Counted from the stretch's first letter, positions 1-5,940 are shown. The stretch is 7,090 nucleotides of DNA from Syntrophomonadaceae bacterium (GCA_028686565.1 JAQUBU010000115.1:1-7090), one strand, 5' to 3'. The notes: generated from the sequence alone by a model not told the origin. Numbers and translations are program-made.

Positions 1-124
1 ATTTTGCCCGGTACCCCTTGAACTGCGAGACAAGCTGAAGGTGTTTTCCATGCGAAGACTTTCCGCTGAATATTTATGCATCCCACATTTAGATTTTACG
101 AGTTTTTCAGGGGCAACTAATTAA
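1..124 (+). CDS. Possible C-terminal tail of a convergent gene (partial)
   Basis: On the plus strand the frame starting at base 2 is open from the left edge to a TAA at 122-124, giving about 40 codons. The translation has a plausible protein composition, with stretches such as PLELRDKLKVFSMRRLSAEY and an end in FSGATN, but I do not recognise a family. If real, it is the 3' end of a gene that begins outside the window and converges on the helix-turn-helix gene, the two stop codons overlapping by four bases (121-124). An open frame this short can occur by chance, and I see no terminator between the two genes. The call rests only on the open frame and the neat tail-to-tail arrangement. Confidence 0.3.
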   Translation, partial: FCPVPLELRDKLKVFSMRRLSAEYLCIPHLDFTSFSGATN

Positions 125-357
125 TCCCCGCCCATTACGGAGCCAATCCCGTAATGAAAAAAATGCTCTGTAAGGGAATTTACTGCGGCTTCGCTTAATT
201 GAAAGCGTTCAGCCATTTGACTGTTGCTCATACCCTCTTCTATACAGCTTACAAATTGGTCAAAATCGATCCCGGCTTCACCGGTCATTTCATTTAGAGA
301 AACAGTCCGGCTCCACGGAGGATAAGACCCCCGGTATTCCATATCTTGATTGTCCAT
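121..357 (-). CDS. Small helix-turn-helix domain protein (78 aa)
   Basis: This is a 78-residue, acidic, cytosolic-looking protein with no signal peptide or membrane segment. Residues about 34-66 read as a helix-turn-helix of the kind found in small Firmicute regulators: an acidic helix (DFDQFVSCIEEGMSN), then SQMAERFQLSEAAVNSL as recognition-type helices, then a conserved-looking tail HYGIGSVMGGD. The start is an ATG at 357 preceded by AAGGAG with a 7-base gap to the start, so it is well supported. It is probably a DNA-binding or sigma-interacting regulator, but its target cannot be read from the sequence. Upstream are 240 bp of spacer and then the terminator of the putative small RNA, so it is probably transcribed separately. 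I found no convincing -35/-10 pair, only an isolated TATACT at about 487-492. No close named family is recognised; the fold call is by motif appearance. Confidence 0.75.
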   Translation of the reverse strand: MDNQDMEYRGSYPPWSRTVSLNEMTGEAGIDFDQFVSCIEEGMSNSQMAERFQLSEAAVNSLTEHFFHYGIGSVMGGD

Positions 358-589
358 GTTATTGCTCCTTTTTATCTTTAGCTTGCCCTGTTAAGTCAAA
401 TTATCTTCATTTATAAAAAACTAATCGGGGTCCAGTGCAATTATTTTTACTGCCTCTGCTGGGGTCCTGGCTGGGCATTAAACAGTATAATGATGCAGGT
501 TATCTTTTTGTTTAAAACATTTGGTTTCCATTACTATGAAGTGCTTTTTTCAGATATTAAGTTGATCCAACGCCCTTCAACCGGAAAAT
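358..589. other. Spacer between HTH gene and small-RNA terminator
   Basis: These 232 bases hold no credible ORF on either strand. They contain the ribosome binding site of the HTH gene (about 365-370, minus strand) and a lone -10-like hexamer, TATACT on the minus strand at about 487-492, without a matching -35 at 16-18 bp. A GGGGTCC heptamer occurs twice in direct orientation (about 426-432 and 461-467), with imperfect local pairing around the copies. The spacer probably contains the HTH gene's promoter and leader, but I cannot place a transcription start. Confidence 0.4.
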
Positions 590-628
590 CAAATAAAAAT
601 TCCTCTGCTTTGTAATCAGCAGAGGAAT
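590..628 (-). terminator. Strong intrinsic terminator of the putative small RNA
   Basis: ATTCCTCTGCT at 599-609 and AGCAGAGGAAT at 618-628 form a perfect 11-bp stem with an 8-base loop. On the minus strand the stem is followed by ATTTTTATTTGATTTT, a good U-tract. On the plus strand the following bases are AT-rich but not a T-run, so the terminator works on minus-strand transcripts. It ends the transcript that starts near base 800, and may also stop read-through from ymxH. Confidence 0.85.
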
Positions 629-800
629 ATAATAATCTCTAACACAGGTCCCCTGGAAGAAGGGAGCCTGTTATTAGTATTAATGCAACCGGACAACTTC
701 AGTACGCCCGACCACTTATCTTAAAGAACCTTTTTACCAGTCAAGCAACTTTGCGTACGCTCCCCTGGCGGGTTCTATAAAATCGTTTCAATATCTTATT
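590..800 (-). ncRNA. Putative structured small RNA with twin apical loops
   Basis: A sigma-A-type promoter (807-835) and an intrinsic terminator (599-628) bracket about 210 nt with no convincing ORF. By eye the RNA folds into three hairpins. Hairpin A pairs 771-776 with 725-730 (AGAACC/GGUUCU), then GCCAG/CUGGU, then AGC/GCU closing the loop GUACGCAAAGUU (758-747). Hairpin B pairs 711-706 with 694-689 (UCGGGC/GUCCGG) and closes the loop GUACUGAAGUU (705-695). Hairpin C pairs ACAGG/CCUGU (671-667 with 648-644), then UCCC/GGGG, around a pyrimidine-rich loop. The A and B loops are near copies. The extreme 5' end (AUAUAA) can pair with UUAUAU just before the terminator. The size and paired ends suggest a 6S-like RNA, and a spore-former small RNA such as CsfG is another option, but I cannot match either to a remembered consensus. 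The RNA gene is well supported; its class is unknown. Confidence 0.65.
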
Positions 801-806
801 TATATG

Positions 807-835
807 ATTGTATCAGATAAAACATATTTTGTAAA
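807..835 (-). promoter_or_regulatory. Extended -10 sigma-A-type promoter of the small RNA
   Basis: On the minus strand TTTACA (835-830) and TACAAT (812-807) are separated by exactly 17 bp, and a TG lies one base before the -10 (TGATACAAT), an extended -10. Each hexamer has one mismatch to the consensus TTGACA/TATAAT. The start would fall at about 798-802. No good ORF follows, which fits an RNA gene. The -35 lies only about 13 bp from the end of the neighbouring transposase remnant. Confidence 0.75.
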
Positions 836-848
836 GCCAAGACATGAA

Positions 849-880
849 GACATAGGGATGGTTCTTTTGCCTTGTTTCTC
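849..880. repeat. Terminal inverted repeat, distal end of the element
   Basis: Bases 850-880 match the reverse complement of 1115-1085 at about 25 of 31 positions, including an unbroken TTCTTTTGCCT block. This end borders the small-RNA promoter. Confidence 0.65.
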
Positions 881-921
881 ATTTCATCCAAATCTAGCAG
901 ACAGACCTTCCAGGCTACAGA

Positions 922-1041
922 CTACCTTTTATTCCATTTTACTCTTTCAACCACACCTTGAAAGACATTTTTCCGTTCATTACCTCGCAGCAAGATGTGG
1001 TAAATATCCGTTTTGCTCAGTTCCCGCGCTCTTCTTGTCAT
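922..1041 (-). pseudogene. Truncated Y1 (REP-associated) transposase, N-terminal remnant
   Basis: ATG at 1041 to TAG at 924-922 encodes 39 residues beginning MTRRARELSKTDIYHILLRG and continuing NERKNVFQ. This is the recognisable N-terminus of REP-associated tyrosine (IS200-like, Y1) transposases, in which (R/K)xREKSKTGIYHxMLRG is followed by the HUH and tyrosine catalytic region. Here the similarity stops after about residue 29 and is replaced by GVVERVKWNKR and a stop. The HUH motif and catalytic tyrosine are therefore absent and the remnant cannot be an active transposase. A GGGAGGTGGGG ribosome binding site just before the ATG is preserved, so a short peptide could still be made. It lies within the inverted-repeat-bounded element at 849-1116. 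Confidence 0.75.
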
Positions 1042-1054
1042 ATGCCCCACCTCC

Positions 1055-1073
1055 CGATACATTCATTGTATCG
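1055..1073. repeat. Perfect 7-bp hairpin inside the transposase element
   Basis: CGATACA (1055-1061) and TGTATCG (1067-1073) form a perfect stem around TTCAT. It sits between the element end and the remnant transposase start. Subterminal hairpins of this kind are the structures recognised by IS200/REP-type transposases, so this may be an old recognition hairpin. It is not a terminator, as no T-run follows on either strand. Confidence 0.5.
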
Positions 1074-1083
1074 CAAGATGAGG

Positions 1084-1116
1084 TGACAAATCAGGCAAAA
1101 GAATCGTCCCCATGCC
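1084..1116. repeat. Terminal inverted repeat, ymxH-side end of the element
   Basis: Bases 1085-1115 are the partner of the repeat at 850-880. The element boundary falls directly after the ymxH stop codon (TAA at 1119-1117). Confidence 0.65.
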
Positions 1117-1386
1117 TTAAAGAGAATTGTTTTTCAGTCTCATGTGGGTATTATCTATATCGACTACGATTACTTCCCGTCCGACTTTTTTGATGGCCTC
1201 CCAGGGGATGACCATTTTTTGCCGATCTGCCCAAAAGGTTAGGGCCGTGGATCGATTGGGAAGAATTATGGAAATGATCTGCCCGGTTTCCTCATCCACC
1301 AGCATATCTGAATCCCCGACTGTTCCCATTCTCATCCCGTCATAAATGTTCACCATTTCCTTGCCCACCAGTTCATTTATGCGCAT
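1117..1386 (-). CDS. ymxH: YlmC/YmxH-family PRC-barrel sporulation protein
   Basis: This 89-residue protein is a single PRC-barrel domain. Residues 1-28 read MRINELVGKEMVNIYDGMRM then GTVGDSDM, followed by the acidic VDEETGQIISIILPNR and the strand QKMVIPWEAIKKVG ending in VIVVDID, matching the YlmC/YmxH family that is nearly universal in endospore formers. The biochemical role is not established; PRC barrels are small RNA- or protein-binding beta barrels. The start is an ATG at 1386 with AAGGAGG seven bases upstream, inside the 12-bp gap after dut, so it is translated from the dut transcript. Its position near an M16 peptidase matches the B. subtilis mlpA-ymxH neighbourhood, which supports the name. 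Oddity: the stop codon abuts the end of a transposase remnant, so the last few residues (MRLKNNSL) could be altered and the original downstream sequence has been displaced. Confidence 0.9.
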   Translation of the reverse strand: MRINELVGKEMVNIYDGMRMGTVGDSDMLVDEETGQIISIILPNRSTALTFWADRQKMVIPWEAIKKVGREVIVVDIDNTHMRLKNNSL

Positions 1387-1398
1387 CTTATGCCTCCT

Positions 1399-1836
1399 TC
1401 AGGCTCCAGTATGCCCAAATCCCCCGGCTCCCCGCAATGTTTCATCCAGTTCATCTATCTCCAATAGTTCAGCTCTTTCTACCCGGGCAAATATCATCTG
1501 GGCAATCCTTTCGCCTTTTTTCAAAATATACTCTTTGTCCCCCAGATTTATAACAATAACCTTGATTTCTCCCCGGTAATCCGCATCAATTGTACCCGGC
1601 GTGTTCAAGAGGGTTAACCCATGTTTTAAGGCCAGTCCGCTGCGGGGCCGCAGTTGTGCTTCGTATCCGTCCGGCATGGCTATGGCTATCCCGGTTGGCA
1701 CCAGGGCACTCCTGCCTGCGGGAATCAGCAGTTCTTCTTCAACCGCAGCATAAATATCCACTCCTGATGAACCCGGCGTCATATAGCAAGGCAAAGGCAA
1801 ATCCTTGGAATGCAGCCTTTTCAGCAATACTTTCAT
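1399..1836 (-). CDS. dut: dUTP diphosphatase (trimeric dUTPase)
   Basis: It hydrolyses dUTP to dUMP and pyrophosphate in the cytosol, keeping uracil out of DNA and feeding dTMP synthesis. With the start at 1836 the protein has 145 residues, normal for the trimeric family. All five motifs are present: I, PGSSGVDIYA (21-30); II, RPRSGLA (63-69); III, NTPGTIDADYRGEI (78-91) with catalytic Asp84 and Tyr87; IV, RIAQMI (110-115); V, RGAGGFGHTG (135-144), with His142 where Ser is common. An in-frame ATG at 1854 exists but lacks a ribosome binding site; the ATG at 1836 has GGAG five bases upstream and begins MKVLLKRL, so I prefer it. The gene starts 31 bp after the M16 peptidase gene and ends 12 bp before ymxH, so it is within the operon. 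Confidence 0.95.
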   Translation of the reverse strand: MKVLLKRLHSKDLPLPCYMTPGSSGVDIYAAVEEELLIPAGRSALVPTGIAIAMPDGYEAQLRPRSGLALKHGLTLLNTPGTIDADYRGEIKVIVINLGDKEYILKKGERIAQMIFARVERAELLEIDELDETLRGAGGFGHTGA

Positions 1837-1867
1837 TTCATCTCCACTCCCCATCTTACAATACTTC

Positions 1868-3142
1868 TTAACCCCACCACTTGCGATATTCTTTTTCGAC
1901 CTCGGTCAAAACTTCGGCAGGGCCGATAGCTGCCAATGAAAAGTTTGGCTTCTTAAGCAACTCACTGGCAAAATCCTGGACCATACCAGCATTGACGGCC
2001 AGGATGTCGGTAATTACATCCTCTACTGATTTTAACTCGCCGTACATCAATAAGGACTTGCCTAATCGGCTCATGCGATTCATTACGCTTTCCAGCCCCA
2101 GATACATACTGGATTTAATTAACTGCTGGGTCCTGGCAACTTCTTCATCACTAACTCCCTGTCTGGTAAACTTGTCCAACTCCTTGAATAGTGCTTCAAA
2201 AAAGGTGCTGACCTTGGTGGGACCAGTACCGATACAAACAGAATAAGCACCCGTATCTGAATAATTGGCAGGAAATGAATAAACTGAATAGGCTAATCCC
2301 CGTTCTTCACGAATACTTTGGAAAAGCCGTGAACTCATCCCCCCGCCCAAAATACTGTTCATCACGTTCTGGGTATATCTTTCCGGATTATAATAAGATA
2401 TACCAGGTACCCCGATACATAGCTGCACTTGTTCCGTATCCTTTTCCACCATGCTAACGAAGGACTCCATGCCGGATGGCTTGACCTGAGGCAGATTAAC
2501 CTACCCTTTATTCTCAGACTCCAGATAGCTTTCTATACTTTCCTTAATTTTTTCTTTATCTATATTACCGGCAAGTGCTATTACCATATTGGCCGGTACA
2601 TAGCAGGCCTTATAATAATCATGAATTTCCTGCCGGTCAAAGCTGCCAACTGAATCCAATGTACCTAAAATCGGAGAACCCATAGCATGTCCTTTCCATA
2701 GATTACGAGAAAACACATCATGGATAAGATCATCGGGGGTATCTTCATAAATATTTATTTCTTCGATAATAACCTCTTTTTCAGTATTGAAGTCTTTGCT
2801 TACAAAACCGGAATTAAAAAGCATATCAAAAATAATATCCATGGCGATGTATATATCCTCATCCAGTGTCCGGGCATATAGGCAGGTGTATTCCTTGGAG
2901 GTAAAAGCATTTAGCTGACCTCCGATTTTTTCGAATCCCTCAGCTATTTCACGTGCTGTGCGCCTGGGAGTGCCTTTGAAAAGCATATGTTCAATAAAAT
3001 GGCTGGCTCCAGCTATATTAGGCCTTTCATGCCGCGAGCCCACTTTAATGTACACCCCTATCGCTGCTGATTTCAAATATGGTATTTCTTCTACTACCAG
3101 AGTAGACCCCTTACTCAAGTTCCAGGAACTTATCAAATTCAT
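1868..3142 (-). pseudogene. M16 zinc peptidase (PepR/YmxG type) split by an in-frame TAG
   Basis: The reading frame 3142-1868 is open throughout except for one TAG at 2503-2501 (codon 214). Read through, it gives 424 residues, the usual size for M16B processing peptidases. The N-terminal half has the inverted zinc motif HFIEH (48-52) and downstream Glu121 and Glu128. The C-terminal half has the conserved GGGMSSRLFQ then IREERGLAY signature (about 266-285), both well preserved. The stop falls in the linker between the two domains (ESENKG, stop, VNLPQVKPSG). The second half could start only at ATG 2470, which has no ribosome binding site. The family is common beside ymxH and ylxY in spore formers; its cellular substrate is unclear. 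At the 5' end GGAGG is only one base from the ATG at 3142 but seven from an in-frame TTG at 3136, which may be the true start. Recent nonsense mutation, sequencing error or amber recoding are all possible. Confidence 0.85.
2501..2503 (-). other. In-frame amber codon inside the M16 peptidase gene
   Basis: TAG on the minus strand lies in the same frame as both halves of the peptidase (2503 to 2470 is 33 bases). It is one base change from CAG, AAG, GAG or TGG. TAG is also the terminal codon of the ylxY-like gene (4344-4342), so amber is used as a real stop in this window, which argues against wholesale amber reassignment. Confidence 0.9.
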
Positions 3143-3221
3143 ACCTCCAAATAATATAATCTATTCTATATTCTGCTTTTAAGACAGGAATCCTTTAGAA
3201 CATCTGTAAACTGCTTTTCTT

Positions 3222-4361
3222 TTATCCCTTCTCCTTTTGTCCCCAATGATCTTTAACTATTCTAAATAGTAAATTACCCTTTTTATCTATCTTCTGACCG
3301 CATATGAGGTCAATGCTTCTAACTTTTTTCCCGTCGCAATATACTTCCATTATCCCAACTTTTTGACCCTTGCTTACCGGAGCAGCAAGTTCATAATCCA
3401 TCTTGACCCTTTTTTCAACATCGGGACCCTTATCAGAAATCCAGAGTTCTAAATCCTCAGCTGGATAAACATCTACACCACTTTCCTCACCATTGCTTAT
3501 GCTTATATTTTTAAAAGCCAGGCTGTGATCAACTACCTTGCTTAAAGTACTTTGCTTAAATCCATAATCCAGCAAACGAATACAATCTCCGTTCCTATCT
3601 GGCGACTTCAGTACTACTGCAATTAATTGGCGTCCCTGCCGGCTGGCGGAGGCTACCAGACATTTGCCGGCAGCATTGGCAGTACCGGTTTTTATCCCAT
3701 CAGCACCCGGGTAGCTGCCCAGAAGGCCATTGGTATTATTAATTGTTAATGGCTTAAGGTAGCCTGGATGTTTGAATTCGCTTTGCCTGGTGGCCACCAG
3801 TTTTTTTATGGTTGGATCAGATAAGGCATAACGTCCTATTTGCGCCAGGTCATAAGCAGTACTATAATGCTCATTGTCCGGAAGACCAGAAGCATTTCTG
3901 AAATGGGTAACCATTGCTCCTGATGCAAATGCCTTTTTAGACATTAAATGAGCAAATAATTCTTCGTTTCCAGCAACATGTTCGGCCAGAACTACTGCTG
4001 CATCATTGGAGGAGCGGATCAGGGAAACCTTCAGCAGTTCTCCAACCGCAACTTTCTGCCCGGCTCTTAAACCTATGGTAAACTCCGGAGTGTGGTCTGC
4101 GTACTGGCTGACCTCGGCTATCTCATTAAGATCTGCATACTCCATTGTCAATATGGCGGTAAGCATTTTGGTGGTGCTGGCAACTTGTCTAATTTCCTCC
4201 ATATTCTTGGATATTATAACCTGTCCAGTCTCTGCATCCATCAGACAGTAATACTTGGAGCCGACATAAGGCCCCTCAGCAGCTACTGAAAAGCCTGCTG
4301 TTAATATAATAATTAATGAAAGTAGGGGGATTCCTAAAAATCTAATTAGCTTTGACATCAT
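3222..4361 (-). CDS. dacF: D-alanyl-D-alanine carboxypeptidase, DacF/PBP5 type
   Basis: This exported low-molecular-weight penicillin-binding protein removes the terminal D-Ala from peptidoglycan stem pentapeptides, limiting crosslinking. Its 379 residues start with a signal peptide (a K/R-poor start, hydrophobic stretch about 9-27, likely cleavage after SVAA at about 28). The S11-family catalytic motifs are all present: SxxK as Ser62-Thr-Thr-Lys65, SxN as Ser117-Ser-Asn119, and KTG at 224-226. A C-terminal beta-rich PBP5_C-type region follows (about 275-365), then a basic end (KDHWGQKEKG) that may be a weak membrane anchor. It overlaps the end of the ylxY-like gene by 20 bp, and its AAGGAGG lies inside that gene about 12 bases before the ATG, suggesting coupled translation. 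In B. subtilis DacF is a forespore enzyme acting on spore cortex crosslinking; the neighbours here fit a similar role. The substrate class is certain; the dacF name is by context. Confidence 0.93.
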   Translation of the reverse strand: MMSKLIRFLGIPLLSLIIILTAGFSVAAEGPYVGSKYYCLMDAETGQVIISKNMEEIRQVASTTKMLTAILTMEYADLNEIAEVSQYADHTPEFTIGLRAGQKVAVGELLKVSLIRSSNDAAVVLAEHVAGNEELFAHLMSKKAFASGAMVTHFRNASGLPDNEHYSTAYDLAQIGRYALSDPTIKKLVATRQSEFKHPGYLKPLTINNTNGLLGSYPGADGIKTGTANAAGKCLVASASRQGRQLIAVVLKSPDRNGDCIRLLDYGFKQSTLSKVVDHSLAFKNISISNGEESGVDVYPAEDLELWISDKGPDVEKRVKMDYELAAPVSKGQKVGIMEVYCDGKKVRSIDLICGQKIDKKGNLLFRIVKDHWGQKEKG

Positions 4362-5088
4362 TTTTAGCTTTAGCCTCCTTATCGATTATAATTTTATCAA
4401 TAGTTTGCATTTTATAGCCCTGATCTTTTATTTGTTTAAGCATATCAGGCAGAGCCTTTACAGTTGGTTCAGTCGGATGCATAAGGATTATGGCATCATT
4501 ATGCAGCTTGCCGATCACCCGCTTTACAATGGTCTGGGGCCCGGGACGCTGCCAATCTATAGTATCAATGCTCCACATGATATACTGATAGTCCATATCT
4601 GCAACCGCATTAATCAATTGCTGATTTTTTTCCCCGTAAGGAGGGGCAAAGAATTGGCTTTTTTCTCCCGTAATTCGAGAAATAACCGCTTCGGCTTGCT
4701 TAATCTGTTCCTGGGTTTGTTCAGTTGAGAGACTGTTGAAATGCACATGCTTAAAGCCATGATTTTGGATGCTGTGCCCTTCCTTTTTCATTTGCTTTAG
4801 CAATTCAGCGTTTTTTTCAGCCCATTTCCCTGTAACAAAGAAAGTGACCTCTGCTTTATTTTCCTTAAATTCTTTTAACATTACAGGGATAAATTCTTCG
4901 CCCCAATCTACATTTACAGTTATGGCTACAGACTTAGCTCCGCTATTACCCTGGTAAATAGCTTCTCCCATTGAGGTAACACTGTCCTTATTTACAAGCA
5001 GGAATGAACAGGCCGCAAATATTGCAATAACTAACAAGACTATCCCCGTCCAGCGCAATCTTTTATTAGAAGCAAAATAAATCTTCAA
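4342..5088 (-). CDS. ylxY: YlxY-like polysaccharide deacetylase-family sporulation protein
   Basis: This 248-residue protein has a single N-terminal membrane anchor (about 14-32, after a basic KRLRW) and a carbohydrate esterase 4 (NodB-like) domain from about residue 50. The usual TFDDG motif reads NVDWG (59-63): the catalytic-base Asp61 is kept but the metal-binding second Asp is Trp62. The two metal His are kept in NHGFKH (110 and 114). RPPYG is altered to APPYG (148-152). WSIDTIDW (172-179) and LMHP (202-205) match the family. The NVxWGxE pattern and the gene order resemble B. subtilis YlxY, a divergent member beside mlpA, so enzymatic activity is doubtful and it may bind peptidoglycan instead. 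The start is a TTG at 5088, one base after the vanW stop, with AGGAGAGGGG upstream. PdaB is an alternative label. The gene ends in TAG and overlaps dacF. Confidence 0.87.
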   Translation of the reverse strand: MKIYFASNKRLRWTGIVLLVIAIFAACSFLLVNKDSVTSMGEAIYQGNSGAKSVAITVNVDWGEEFIPVMLKEFKENKAEVTFFVTGKWAEKNAELLKQMKKEGHSIQNHGFKHVHFNSLSTEQTQEQIKQAEAVISRITGEKSQFFAPPYGEKNQQLINAVADMDYQYIMWSIDTIDWQRPGPQTIVKRVIGKLHNDAIILMHPTEPTVKALPDMLKQIKDQGYKMQTIDKIIIDKEAKAKNDVKAN

Positions 5089-5089
5089 A

Positions 5090-5911
5090 TTAATTCCCCT
5101 CTCCTTTTATTTCTACCCAAATTCGCCCTCGGCTAATACCTGATTTTACTATTAATGGTGTTTGGTAATTATTGCTAAACCTTAAATCAAGATCATCGAA
5201 GCTAACTGATGCATCCTTGCCTTCAGGAACATAGCCTACTGGTTTACTGTGCGGATGACGTTCTATAATTTTTACTCCGGCAGCCAGGGCCGCATTATAA
5301 ATGGTGCTGGCTACCTGGCACACTCCTCCTCCATAATCAAGCTCAGTCGTACCCATCAATATAATCGGTCCCGGCTGATAACCCCGCTCCGGGGTTCGGG
5401 GTCCCACAATTTCATTAAAGGAAAATACCTGTCCGGGCCAGATCAAAGTATTATTTATACTTGCCATAGCCAGGGAGATATTAGTGCAGCGTTGATTAGT
5501 ACCCCTTAGCCAGGTTTCATAAAAAGCCAGAGTTTTATTAGCTTTTCTAATTTCATCGCTGTTATATTTGGAATGAACCAAATATGTATCAAGCTTTAGA
5601 CTCTGGTTCGGATTGGCCGCCATTATCTTTCTAATGCTGCTTTCGATATTTATTGAAATTCCATCTTGATCTTCCAAAATTACCCCCGTTTCTTTATCTA
5701 ATGCTGCGTCTACAGGAATTCTCTGATATTTTAAAGCTAATTCCTGGACTGACATTTTCACCTCACCGGGAAGCAATCCCGATAAATCCTGGCCTTCCAT
5801 GCTTACACCGGATTTCACTCCATAGAAATGCCGTTCCCATCGATCAAGCCAGACAGAAAATAAAGAAATGCTAATAAAAAAGCTCAGCAGGAGAAAAGTG
5901 CGGCTATCCAA
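5090..5911 (-). CDS. VanW-family cell-envelope protein (YoaR-like)
   Basis: These 273 residues start with a membrane anchor or signal segment (about 5-22). A region typical of the N-terminal peptidoglycan-binding-like domain of these proteins follows (GVSMEGQDLSGLLPGE, 35-50, through about 115). The VanW domain spans about 132-245, with the landmarks NISLAMASINNTLIWPGQVF (144-163), FNEIVGPRTPERGY (165-178), GGGVCQVASTIYNAAL (194-209) and HPHSKPVGYVPEGKDASV. The domain is named from vancomycin-resistance clusters but its biochemical function is unknown. Spore formers carry chromosomal copies such as B. subtilis YoaR, so a role in the spore or vegetative wall is likelier than drug resistance here. 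It leads a tight run of wall genes, with the next start one base after its stop. The start is uncertain: the frame opens at TTG 5911 without a good ribosome binding site, while a better-placed ATG at 5933 is out of frame. Confidence 0.88.
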   Translation of the reverse strand: MDSRTFLLLSFFISISLFSVWLDRWERHFYGVKSGVSMEGQDLSGLLPGEVKMSVQELALKYQRIPVDAALDKETGVILEDQDGISINIESSIRKIMAANPNQSLKLDTYLVHSKYNSDEIRKANKTLAFYETWLRGTNQRCTNISLAMASINNTLIWPGQVFSFNEIVGPRTPERGYQPGPIILMGTTELDYGGGVCQVASTIYNAALAAGVKIIERHPHSKPVGYVPEGKDASVSFDDLDLRFSNNYQTPLIVKSGISRGRIWVEIKGEGN

Positions 5912-5940
5912 TTTGAAACAGTTAAATCCCCATAAAAAAT

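Larger units (their letters stand above)
849..1116 (-). mobile_element. Decayed REP-associated (IS200-like, Y1) transposase element
   Basis: This is an element of about 268 bp whose ends are imperfect inverted repeats: minus-strand GCATGGGGACGATTCTTTTG at 1115-1096, and the matching plus-strand ACATAGGGATGGTTCTTTTG at 850-869. The similarity continues inward over about 31 positions with roughly six mismatches. GGGGACGGTTCTTTTG-like ends are, from memory, typical of REP-associated tyrosine transposase units in clostridia. Inside are a 7-bp hairpin (1055-1073), a ribosome binding site, and the first codons of the transposase; the rest of the usual transposase is missing. One end touches the ymxH stop codon and the other lies next to the small-RNA promoter. 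An internal deletion of a once complete copy is the simplest explanation. Confidence 0.7.

Noticed and set aside
590..800. Riboswitch or T-box leader controlling the HTH gene
   Set aside because: No T-box (UGGNACCGCG) or remembered riboswitch consensus is visible, the terminator is followed by 230 bp before the gene, and no antiterminator pairing was evident. An independent RNA gene fits better, though read-through cannot be excluded.
590..800. SRP RNA, RNase P RNA or tmRNA
   Set aside because: None of the conserved cores (SRP GGAAGCA-type loop, RNase P GAGGAAAGUC, tmRNA tRNA-like end) is present.
804..1193. A plus-strand open frame of 129 codons
   Set aside because: It crosses the small-RNA promoter, the transposase remnant and the ymxH 3' end on the opposite strand, has no ribosome binding site and a low-complexity, Cys/Phe/Pro-rich translation. 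It is a shadow frame.
2470..3142. Pyrrolysine insertion at the peptidase TAG
   Set aside because: There is no Pyl machinery in the window, TAG ends another gene here, and the site is in a linker rather than an active site. Kept only as one alternative in the finding.
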